A stretch of 64,000 nucleotides of DNA from assembly GCA_026545225.1 (NCBI GenBank), contig CM048845.1:79412533-79476532 (forward strand). Reading direction: 5' to 3'. The position numbers and the translations under genes are program-made. The notes beneath the pieces are model-generated. The model made no database searches and was not told where the DNA came from. It worked only from the letters and a program-made list of their open reading frames with translations. The DNA comes from Cornus controversa (lineage: Eukaryota; Streptophyta; Magnoliopsida; Cornales; Cornaceae). Positions 1 to 10,319 of this stretch are shown here, piece by piece; position 1 is the stretch's first letter; each line of letters opens with the position of its first letter.

Positions 1-290
1 TTACAAAATACTAAAACTATAGAGAAATTTTGTATTTTAGTGTGAAAAAAAGGCACTAATAAAAATTGAGAAATAAATGGCAATACTGAATTTTTTTTAT
101 CTATTGTATAAAATTTGAACTTAGTTGAAAATATTTTTTAAAAGTAAGACTTATTTGTCTTTGTAAAATTTTTATAGGACTTATTTACCATTGGTGTTTA
201 AAAGAATGATTTCTTTTTTAAAAAAATTTTTTATAGAACTTATTTGTCTTTAGAATTTAAAAGTGGGACTCATTTATAATTTTGCCAGTA
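1..290 (+). repeat. Unclassified dispersed AT-rich repeat, copy 1
   Basis: The stretch has no gene. The order of short blocks here (TTACAAAATACT, GGCACTAAT, AAAATATT, AAAAGTAAGACTTATTTGTCTTTG) returns in the opposite orientation near 42990-43250, so this looks like one copy of a dispersed repeat family. No terminal repeat or target duplication is visible, and the left end may lie outside the window. The class is unknown. Confidence 0.5.
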
Positions 291-1018
291 AAATTTCTGG
301 CTCTTCATGAGCTTTGAATCTTGTCGACCCATTGGTTAAATTCAAACATTTTTCAAAATGGGTCATGGTGGTGTGGGCCCAACTTTGTTCCATTGTCCCT
401 TTTATTTTAATGTTTTTAGGTTAGCCTCAAACCACGGCCCATCAAATTTATGACCAATCATCTTCTGCCACGTGATTGCTCTCTTTATAAGTTTTTTCCC
501 CTTGATTTACAAATTATATATATAAGTTTAGGATGTCAAAATGTGTGCAAACCTGCCAACTCTCCCATATTCGCTCACTCTTTAATGGACATAGGTGAAC
601 CATTTTAAAATATAAGTCAAAAATGGATTGGATAAATCAAACCTATTTTATAGAGGTTTAAATGGGTTGAATATGGATGCCCATATTCAATTCATATTTC
701 ACCCATGTTATAAGAGATCCAAAAGCATTCTAGAAAAAAAAAATTTATACATTATATTAAGCAAATATGATTCTCTCTTTGTATATCACAATTTTCTCTC
801 TCTATCCGCTATTTCTCAAATTCTCTCTCTATATCACAATCCTATCTCTCTCTAAAAGATTCTCTCTATATCATGATCCCCTCTCTATATTTATATAATC
901 TCTTTCTCTCTCTTCGGCTCTCTTCCAATCCCCCTCTCTCTAAGATTTTCTCTCTCTCTTTCTCCCTCTCTATATATATATATATATATGCAAAAGGCTC
1001 ATGATTTTATTGAATCAA
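291..1018. other. Gene-free stretch with CT-rich and TA-rich simple sequence
   Basis: No credible gene is seen. It contains CT-rich tracts (about 770-970) and a TA run (about 966-990). The segment near 610-720 has the GGGTTGAATATGGATG-type wording that returns near 3580, which may be a pair of ends of an old large element, but no target duplication could be shown. Confidence 0.5.
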
Positions 1019-1026
1019 GTTACAGG

Positions 1027-1903
1027 TAGGGATGCACATGGTATGGTTCCTTATGGTTCTTGATGAAATCGGAACCGTTCCTTAATTTTGGAACCGGAAT
1101 TGTTGAGTTTAGTCTTGTTCGGTTCTGTTCCGATTCTTTACGGTTCCGATTCCGGTTCTTCAACGGTTCTTTGTCAATTTTTTTTTTATTTTATAAACAT
1201 TGACAAGATACACCATCATACTTGTGCACCCCTAGTTATAACAATAGATTAGAAACTTTTAGTATTTATTTATATATCTTATATTATATAAATATATAGA
1301 ATATTATAACTTAGAAACTAAATGTATTGATTTATATATTATATATTTTATACTTTATATAGAAATAGAAGACTAAAATTTAGAAGTTATTAGTATTTAT
1401 TTATATATTATATATTTTATACTTCATCTATATATATATATAGAACACTAGAGCTTAGAAGTTATTATTATTCATTTATATATTATATATAAATATTTTT
1501 TCTAACGGATCCGGTTCTAGTTCCGATTCCTTGACTTGGAACCGTAATCAGAACCGTAATGAACGGTTCCTAAAATTTGGAACCGAAACTAAAATCGTAA
1601 TGAACGTTCGGTATGGTTCCTTATGGTTTCAGTTCTTTGACTTAGAATCTAAACCGGAACCGTAGTGAACGGTTCCTAAAATTTGGAACCGAAATTGAAA
1701 CTGTAGTAAATAGTTCAGTTCTGTTTAGCTACGGTTACTTACAGTTCTGGTTCCGATTTTGGTTCCTTGACTTGGAATCGGAACCGGAACCTGTAGTGAA
1801 CGGTTCCTAAAATTTGGAACTGAAATTGGAACCGTAGTGAACGATTCGGTTCGATCCACTGTTTCTTACGATTTTGATTCCACCGGTTCTTTGTGCACTC
1901 CTA
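1027..1903. mobile_element. Non-autonomous hAT-type DNA transposon, 877 bp
   Basis: The element begins TAGGGATGCACA and ends TGTGCACTCCTA, an imperfect terminal inverted repeat of about 12 bp. It is flanked by the perfect 8-bp direct repeat GTTACAGG at 1019-1026 and 1904-1911, the target-duplication size of the hAT superfamily. The interior is full of GGAACCG/CGGTTCC words in both orientations, a subterminal-repeat style seen in hAT MITEs. It has no transposase. A second terminus-like sequence, TGTGCACCCCTA, sits inside at 1223-1234, so the element may be a composite or an internally rearranged copy. Confidence 0.8.
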
Positions 1904-1925
1904 GTTACAGGTGACTGTTGATAAA

Positions 1926-1928
1926 TAC

Positions 1929-1978
<50 letters not shown>
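1926..1978. repeat. TA/TACA microsatellite
   Basis: A run of alternating TA with interspersed CATA lies directly right of the hAT-type element. It is simple sequence with no sign of function. Confidence 0.9.
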
Positions 1979-1979
<1 letters not shown>

Positions 1980-2186
1980 AATGTGTATACGTAAGTGTTG
2001 TTATTAATTGAATTTTATAGTTTCTCGGGACTTACAAAATGGGTCAGGTCAGGTTGGGTCCAAATGTTTGAAGTTCATAAAAATTAGACTTATTCTAAAG
2101 GGTTGACACGTTAGGTCATGTCAATGGATTGGGTCGGGTTGTGTTCTACAAATGGTTAGAGTCAAAACACATTATAAATTATTATT

Positions 2187-2721
2187 GCGAAAATTAGACT
2201 TTGGTGACCAAAATTAAAAAAAATTGACCTACAGTGACCTTAAACTCAATAAAAGGTAAATAGTGACTAATCTTGAAAAGTAATTGTCAATGAGTGACCA
2301 TTTAACTTTAATGCCCAAAATACCCTCCATTTTATTTAGAAATTCTCAATCCCTTATTCGTCTTCTCCAATCTCAATTCTAAATATCAAATCTTCAAAAG
2401 ACATACAAAGATTCTAGAAAAGAAAGTATATATAGAGAGAGAATATATATATATATGTTCATCTTACAATTAATGCATGTGCATATATGAAATTTTTTTT
2501 TTTTGGTAGATTTTAGGGCTCCAAAGATACAACAAGAGTTATAACTTGAAATAAATTAACTATAGGATACCTGATATAAAAATATATATATATATGAGGC
2601 AGTAGGTAATATGTTTATTAGCCAAGTCTATTCATATCCTCCAATATTTCTTATTAATAATTAATTGCACCCAAATTAGGTTTTTTTTTTTTTTTTTTGT
2701 TAATGAGATATTAATATACAA

Positions 2722-2755
<34 letters not shown>

Positions 2756-3017
2756 TATATCTTCTTTAGAATGTATATATGTTCATATATTGTATACAAG
2801 TCATTTGATTCTTTAAATTTTTTGATATTTGGGTTTTAAAAAAATAAAGAAAAGATGGGGATTATGGACAGAATAAAGGGTATTTTGGGCTTTAAGATTA
2901 AATGGTTACTTATTAGCAATTATTTTTTAAGTTTGGTCACTATTTACCTTTTATTGAATTTAAGATCACTAAATAGCAATATTTTTTCAATTTTGATCAC
3001 TGAAATCTAATTTTCCC
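2187..3017. mobile_element. Long-TIR MITE, Mutator-like, 831 bp
   Basis: The two ends are inverted copies of each other over about 145 bp (2187-2332 and 2874-3017), starting GCGAAAATTAGA on the left and, read from the right end, GGGAAAATTAGA. Long TIRs with no coding capacity fit Mutator-like MITEs. The flanks ATTATTATT and ATTATTAGG are compatible with a 9-bp target duplication with two changes. A tandem copy of the flanking DNA lies next door at 3115-3200 and lacks the element, which supports the boundaries. The centre holds poly-T and TA runs only. Confidence 0.65.
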
Positions 3018-3029
3018 ATTATTAGGGAT

Positions 3030-3200
3030 TTCTCTTTTGTTACATATTAGTCTTGATAATATCTTTTTATTTTTTATTTTTGAAAAAAATAATTTTCCTA
3101 GTTAAACGGGTTGATTCAAAACACATTATAAATTATTATTTATCTCTTTTGTTACATATTAGCCTTGATAATATCTGTTCATTTTTTATTTCTGAAAAAA
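3030..3200. repeat. Tandem duplication of about 114-bp flanking unit
   Basis: The string TTTGTTACATATTAG, then CTTGATAATATCT, then a T-rich stretch and GAAAAAAATA occurs twice, near 3036 and near 3150. The words CAAAACACATTATAAATTA occur at about 2163 and 3117. With the MITE at 2187-3017 removed, the two units line up directly. Confidence 0.6.
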
Positions 3201-3729
3201 ATAGTTTTTCTGGGTAAATGAGTCGGGTTATTGTGAATGGACGAGTTGCATAAATGGGTCGAATTCTTGTAAACAGATTGAAGTTTATATAAATGGATCA
3301 GTTCATACTAACTTGTTCTGTTAGCTTCAAATTTTATAAAATAGTATAAAATTTAAAAGAATTTCTGAAAAAGTTATTGAATTCAAGTGTGAAGCAACTT
3401 TTACCGTTAATATGAGTTTGTGTTTTTATCCGTTCATTTTTTTTTTAATCTGAATATGATGACGAAATTAGTCCAAATTAAAAATGACATTTATATTTTT
3501 AAAAATTAAAAATAGATCAATAAATTAAATTGACCTGATTCATATTTGACTCGTGCCATAATCAATTCGTTATAAATAGATTGAATATGGATGACAATTC
3601 CACCCGTATTTTAGCTGATCCAAACTCGTGGGTTTTGCCTGACCATATATATATATATATATATATATATATCTTAGAGCTTTGTTGTTTGGAGGTTTGA
3701 CTTGTTTGAAAATTCATATTCAGGAAGAA

Positions 3730-3959
3730 GTTAACACAGATTTTGACCAATCTAGATTTATGCAACTGGCAATGGGGAAAGAGTCTGAGTTGACCACCTG
3801 AAATGACCACATGTTTAAAAAATAGTATGACTAGACTATTACAGTTCCTATTCGACACATAATGATTAGTCAGAAAAGTCTATCTGGCTGATGATAGAGA
3901 CATTTAGGTATTTACTTTTCCACAAACACAAACTAATCCTTTTCAATACTAGTATTTTA
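3730..3959 (+). repeat. Segmental duplication, copy A, first part
   Basis: This segment matches 8172-8405 in order and orientation. Shared strings include GTTAACACA, TGACCACCTGAAATGACCAC, TATTACAGTTCCTATT and AGTCTATCTGGCTG. The match stops at TAGTATTTT and resumes at about 6190. It is non-coding and visibly diverged. Confidence 0.75.
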
Positions 3960-6189
3960 ATTATACTGTAGGTGCACGTGAAAACTTTTATTTATATTAA
4001 TGAAACGTAATATAAAAATAAAATATTTTAAATAAAATCAAATGAAATTTAAATACTTCCTTAAGTTTCTTTTTTCTTTATCTTTGAGTTTATATTGGAT
4101 CAAATTCTAACGGGAGGAATAAATTTCATTAGAGGATCAACACAATTTAGTCTATAACTAAAAAAATTATGAATTTAATATCTTCTTAAGTTTCTTTTTT
4201 CTGTATCTTTGGGCTAATCTTGCATTGCATCAAATTTTAGTGGGAATAATAAATTTTCTTAGAAGATTAGCCTTCTGGGAAAAAAACAGATTTTAGTAAC
4301 GCGATAAATTTAACAAGGTTAATAATAATAAACTCTTGTTTTGAAAAAAAAATGTATATAAAATATTTTGTTAAATTAATAACTTATTAATTTATCAATA
4401 AAATAATATCTTGTTTAATTAATAGAATTTATATGGTCTCAACGCTATTAATTTATAGAGGTTTTATTGTATGTGTGTGTGCGCGCGCGCGCGTGTGTCT
4501 ATATATATGTGTGTGTGTGTGTGTTAGTATTAACCTATAAAAGCAAATCAGGGAAGACAAAGCAACACGAAGTTCCCAGTCATGAATTTTGCAATATATT
4601 TTGGTTATAAACTAATGCAATATTATTTAAAATATTAAGAAAGTCATTAATGAATTATTTTGCAACAACATTACACAATAAATTATCATTATAGTTTAAA
4701 ATTCCAATATAATGGAAATATACTTTAGTTTCTCCTATTAGAAAAAGTGTGGCTCAAACAATTCTAAACAATTTAGTAATCATATCTTTAGAATAAAGCT
4801 TTAAAAATATAGTTCTTTAATTCAATTACCAATCTAATTAACACCCCTTTGAAATAAATAATATTGAAAAAATATTTTTTCTTTTTTTCAAAAATCACCA
4901 ATTTATGAGTTTTCTTTGCTTACACAATTTCAAGAGAGAAATTAAGTTGATAAATGGAGTTATGATGTTTATAATATTTGAATGGAGTAGAATACCTATC
5001 TAGCATAATTTTTGTCACTTATGTATATATCTTTTAGGATAAAAATCCTATAATATAAATTAAAATAAAATAAAAAATTGATGCATGCTAAAACTAAAAA
5101 AATATTAATTGTGTGAGGATACTTGTTGAAAAAATATTGCACTAAAGTAAAGTGATGCCTTCAAAAAAATAATAAATAATAAATAAATTTAAAAAAAAAA
5201 AATCAATGCAAAAATATATGTTTTAAAAAGAACTCCTAAATCAATTTTATTTGCTTATTTTGAAGTTATATTGCAAAATTTTGTATTTATTAGTTACAGT
5301 AGCACGTTATAAAGTCATACACAAGTCATACACAATATCTTCATACTCATACATTGAAACATACACTTTTAATTATAATTATGAGTTTTAGAGTAAGAGA
5401 AGAGACTAATTATTTATAGTAACTTGGTATAGAATTGTATACAACTAATATATAGTGAGTATAACTTGCATACACTATTTGGCACTATTAACGACACTAA
5501 TAAAATTATTCCCAACTATCTTAAGGAATATGAATTACAGTAATAAATCAATAAACCATAAACAACTTATACCTTCTTCCTCAAAATCATTTTCCATTCA
5601 TAGAACACGTTATAAACCAACCCACTTATTTATCAAAGAGCAGCCTCCACGATTATTACTCTATAAACCTGACAAAACTAAAAGAATAAAGTGAGATGAT
5701 ATTATTATTATTGGAACTCATAGAATAAAACCCGTCCAATAAATATAATAAATTTACATAATCAAATGTTAGAATAATCTATAAAACTTTATTAATTGAA
5801 AAAAAAAAGAGGAGATACAAGCAAGAGAAAATGAGCAGAGAGAGTCTTAAAACAATCTTTCACATTGAATCTATTGTAATATACGTCTAAATGTGTCTTC
5901 CAATGGTTTATGGTGAATTCTATTAATTATCTAAAAATGTCTCCCAATGGTTTACGGTGCATTCTATTATCCTTAGTATTTTATCCCAATTGTTTATTTT
6001 TGTGTCTCTATTTTAATAAATGAAGAGTGTATTAATAAAAGAGTTTTTATACCCTAATTGTTTATTTTTGTGTCACTATTTTAATAAATGGTATTAATAA
6101 AAGAGTTTCTATATAACTATAATAAAAGAGTTTATCAATAAAAGAGTTTTTATATCACTAAATAATTTGAAACACCTTGTACTTTTAAT
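3960..6189. other. 2.2-kb AT-rich segment present only in copy A of the duplication
   Basis: Copy B runs from TAGTATTTT into TATTATTGTTTTAATAAATG almost without a gap, while copy A has about 2.2 kb between these points. It could be an insertion in A or a deletion in B. It holds no protein-coding gene, a GT/GC/GT microsatellite at 4471-4524, and short near-repeats such as TGGTTTACGGTG and AAAAGAGTTTTTAT (about 5900-6150). No terminal repeats were identified. Confidence 0.5.
4471..4524. repeat. Alternating GT/GC/TA microsatellite
   Basis: Strictly alternating purine-pyrimidine sequence: GT, then GCGCGCGCGC, then GT, then TA, then GT again. A similar composite tract occurs at 49932-49998. Such tracts can adopt Z-DNA in principle. 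Confidence 0.85.
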
Positions 6190-6810
6190 AATAGTATATA
6201 TTATTGTTTTAATAAATGTAATTTATCAGGAGTATGTATTATTTTTCTTCTTATTATTATTAAATGTCTTGTTGTTTAAATTAAAATCTCAAGCTACCAC
6301 TTTCCTATTGTAACGACTTCTGTTAATTAAAGTTTTGAAGATCCACTCCAAAATCAAAGTAAAAATAAAATCTTTAACACTTTTACTAATAATTCAACAA
6401 TTTGAACAAAATTCAGATTTAAAAATCCAACCCTTGCCACGTGAACATGTTGCAGTTGTGGCATGTCCACGTGGATGCTGTCTCAGAAAGTCCGAAAAGT
6501 ATTTGTTGAGGAAAGTCCACATGTATATTTGAAAAAAAAACCTTCGATACAACAAAGATAAGAATTTGAACCTAAAGCCCATGTTTTGAATTGAGCTTGG
6601 GCTTTTTGGCCCATTTCACTTATAAGCCCATGATAAGAATTTGCATGAGCACCGCAAAGAATGATTCTGCAAAGACAAAGATATAGAATTAATGTGTTAA
6701 TCAATGAGTATTAATTGATGAGTAAAGCTCGAAATGGAAAATTAACTGTTTTAAGCTTAGAAAAGGGTCTTGGCATGTCGTGTAATTCTTGTTCTTATCT
6801 TACCATGAAG
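6190..6810 (+). repeat. Segmental duplication, copy A, second part
   Basis: This segment matches 8410-9950 in the same order, with gaps. Shared strings include TCTCAAGCTACCACT, GAAGATCCACTCCAAAATCAAA, ATTCAACAATTTGAACAAAATT, TTGGGCTTTTT and CTTAGAAAAGGGT. Copy B carries extra DNA at about 8570-8915 and 9119-9690. No reading frame is conserved between the copies, so this is duplicated non-coding DNA. Confidence 0.75.
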
Positions 6811-7591
6811 TAAGGGTGATAATTTGTGTTGGTGGATTAGAATCGTGTTATATCGATTTATGAGCATTCAGTTAAGAACAATGATACATATCATGAAATT
6901 ATTTTATCAATTTGTATCGTGAATGATGTGACAAATAGACAACTCTCTTGACTTTATCTTATTAATCAAGTAGTTGAAAGAAAATCTATTGAATTAGTGT
7001 CTCATAAAATTTTATATTATATGATTTTGAAGTGTTTTGAAAATTTCAATGATAGATTGCAGGTTAATTTAGGCTTGAAATTAATTGAAAAACAATTATA
7101 TTCTATAAAATCATATGAAATAGGTAGGAATATACTATTTACTTTCAATGACAAAATTTACTACACAAGCTTAGCTTAAAAAGAATAATGATAGAAACGC
7201 CGAAGTTTTATACTTGAAATTATCACCGAATATGATGTGGCCATGCCAAGTCACGTTCTTTAAACAAGCGTGTGAAAATAAAACGTTATCTCTCTTTGTT
7301 ACGTGATAAAATGAAAAAAAAAATACTTGAAAATCGTGAAAAGAAGGTGTGAAGATGCTGGATGTACACATTTGCGCACATATATATATATAGATATGAA
7401 AGTTCTCACTACAACATCAATTTTGTTGCAATATTTGTGATTTGTGATGGTAATGAAACAGATATACTAAGTGAATCGAAATACAACAAATATACAAAAT
7501 TACCAGCACACCAAGATGAAATCATTCAATCTCAAACTCGAATCATTACAGACCAAACAGATCCATCACAATGTTGGCATTGGCATCAAAG

Positions 7592-7631
<40 letters not shown>

Positions 7632-8171
7632 CGAATGAACATGTGTACAACAAATATAAAGAAAAAAAAAATTGGAAAAAAAAGATTTACAGACCAAAAA
7701 TTTACATATATTTTAGACAGTCGACATCATTATTGTGGCCATCTACAAATATACATATGTTTCGAAACTCCCTAGTGGGAGCAACCTAGCAAGGCATACG
7801 TCTTTGTATGGAAACTCTCCAAATCACACACAACGGGAGCAAAATTTTCTTTTTCTCACTCCGGCAGTAAAAATTAGTCATATCTTTCATATTTTGTACT
7901 GGGAGGAAAAATTAGTCTTGGCTTTGGCATCCCGAAACTCCCTAGAGGCTACGTCCTAGGTCCTCCACCTCTTCTGCCATATGAAAGATTGTGTTGATTT
8001 TCAAGTAAATTTTATTATTTTTTTTATTTTTAGAAGAGACGCTTTAAATTTTAAAAATTAACGTGTTCAAGTCCCATCATATTCGCTAACTCGTTCGGAG
8101 TTTACCTTCGATTCCTTGTCACTCTAAAAAAAAAATTATGAGGTACATGTAAATTAGAAAAAAATTCTTGA
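6811..8171. other. Gene-free spacer between duplication copies
   Basis: AT-rich, with a TA microsatellite at 7593-7627 and short similar words CGAAACTCCCTAG at about 7770 and 7932. Open frames here are short and run through simple repeats. No gene is recognised. Confidence 0.5.
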
Positions 8172-9950
8172 GTTAACACAATTTGACCAAGCTAAATTAT
8201 GCAGCTAGAAAGGAAAGAGTCTGAGATGACCACCTGAAATGACCACGTCGTTCAAACCCATATGACTAGGCTATTACAGTTCCTATTTGAAACGCAATGA
8301 TTGGTAAAAAAAGTCTATCTGGCTGGTGATACAGACATTTTAGGTGCTTACTTTTCCGCAAACACATACGACGACTGTACGAGTAATCCTTTCGAATAGT
8401 ATTTTATTTATATTATTGTTTTAATAAATGTAATTATCAGGAGTATGTACTATTATTTATCTTATTATTAAATTTCTTATACTTTAAATTAAAATCTCAA
8501 GCTACCACTCTACTATTAACGACTTCTATTAATTAACTTTTGAAGATCCACTCCAAAATCAAAATCTACATATATATTTTTTATTTTTGAAGACAGTTAA
8601 CACTCAATTCAGAAAGCCTTACCTTTTGGAGATGAAAATAAACCGAACAAAAAAGAAAAAATAAAACAGAAGGCAAAAACAAACATAAAACAAGAAAAAA
8701 AGGACCTAAGCATTAAACTTCATATATGCATCAAACTTTTGAATTGAATTGGGGTCATATTTAGTTGGAAAAAATTCTTGCAGAAATTTAGAATATCTAT
8801 TTAATTTAGAAAAAAAAAAGATCAGATTGAGGAAAACATGTATCTTAATATGTTAGTGAGGCTGAAATTTAGATACATTATTCAAAATTTTGATTGATTT
8901 TTGACAATGTAAATAAAATCTTAACACTTTTACTGATAATTCAACAATTTGAACAAAATTCAAATTTAAATATTCAACCCTTGCCATGTGAACATGTCAC
9001 TTTGCATCGTACCTGTTGTGGCCTATCCACGTGAGTGTTGACTCATAAATACGAAAAATATTTGGTGAGTAAAGTCCATACGTATGTGTGAAAAAACCTT
9101 CAATACAATAAAGATATCATGTCATAAACAACTTGGTATCGCCAATCAATTAAATCTTGATATATGATGAGGTTTAATTGATTTCGGTGATACCATGTTT
9201 GCTTGATAAGATGATATCACCTTTACACTGATTTTTTTTTTTGTTGGTAAATACTAGGGGTGCACAAAAAATTGTTGGAACCGTTCAATAGCGGTTCGGT
9301 TATAGTTTGGAATTCTTTGACACCGAACCGAACTGTTTACTTTATATATATATATTATATTTATATATTGTATTATATATATCATTTTTTTAAGAATGGT
9401 TGAACTGAACCAAATTGTTATTTTACGGTTCGGTTTGATTTGGTTTCATAATACTCACTGTTCGGTTTGATTTGGTTTGATTTTAATTTTTTTGGAAGAA
9501 AGCAAACCGAACCGAACTCCCTAGCAAATACAGATTTTCTGAAATAATTGAGTGTTTATGCAAATTTTATTGAAGTTTGACCAATATTTTTAAATTGGAT
9601 TTGCCACTGAGACCTTATAAGAGCCCATAAAAGGCCCATATTATTTTCACGGGGATCCAAGATTCAAAAGCAAACTGCTTTTTTTGATTATAAGAGTTTG
9701 CATGAAAGCCCATGTTTTGAAATGAGTTTGGGCTTTTTAGCCCATTTCACTTATAAGCACCTGATAAGAATTTGCATGAGCACAACAATGAATGATGATT
9801 GATGACGGGGTTCTACAAAGACAAAGATATAGAATTAATGGCTTAATCAAAGAGTATTAATTGATGACGGGGTTCGAAATAGTAAATTAACTGTTTTAAG
9901 CTTAGAAAAGGGTATTGGCATGTCGTGTTCCTCTTGTTCTTAGCATGAAG
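8172..9950 (+). repeat. Segmental duplication, copy B
   Basis: Direct copy of 3730-6810 without the 2.2-kb segment. Relative to A it has gained about 345 bp near 8570-8915 and about 570 bp near 9119-9690, the latter including a complete hAT-type MITE. The different insertions show that the duplication is older than the MITE insertion. Confidence 0.7.
9255..9523. mobile_element. hAT-type MITE, 269 bp
   Basis: It starts TAGGGGTGCACAAAA and ends CCCTA, and is flanked by GTAAATAC (9247-9254) and GCAAATAC (9524-9531), an 8-bp target duplication with one mismatch. The inside has repeated GGTTCGG and CCGAACC words like the larger element at 1027-1903, so the two belong to related families. It is inserted in copy B of the segmental duplication and absent from copy A. 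Confidence 0.75.
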
Positions 9951-9977
9951 ATGCTCTTCTGCTTAGGTTTATCAAAC

Positions 9978-9979
<2 letters not shown>

Positions 9980-10035
<56 letters not shown>
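9980..10035. repeat. TA microsatellite, about 28 units
   Basis: Uninterrupted AT dinucleotide run, followed by GGGGCAGATTTATGAAGC. Confidence 0.95.
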
Positions 10036-10038
<3 letters not shown>

Positions 10039-10261
10039 GCAGATTTATGAAGCAACTAGTGGGTACTAATATACCCACTTAATTTTATAATTTTTTTTTT
10101 TACATATAATAAATACAATTTTTTTGAGAGTTTAGAATTGAGAAGACCTGTTAAATTTCGAGTAATGTACTTAATTTTATAAAAAACAAATTATGGCTTG
10201 AACTCTTACCTTCGAACCAACTTGTTCAATTAGACACCTCGATCAATTAAAATTCTGACAT

Positions 10262-10315
10262 TAATTCAATATATATCTTTGTCTTTGTAGAACCACGTCA
10301 TCATTCTTTAAATCC
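10262..10315 (-). repeat. Inverted fragment of the duplicated segment
   Basis: Read on the minus strand this matches 9786-9840: GAATGATGA, then TTCTACAAAGACAAAGATAT. It is a third, inverted fragment of the segment, related also to about 6660-6690. Confidence 0.6.
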
Positions 10316-10319
10316 TTCG

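Noticed and set aside
529-3600. One very large hAT-like element enclosing the two smaller ones
   Set aside because: Similar GGATGTCAAA and GGATGACAATT words occur at both ends, but no matching 8-bp target duplication or clear TIR was found.
9980-10035. TA-rich DNA as an attachment site or origin
   Set aside because: It is an ordinary dinucleotide microsatellite with no associated gene.
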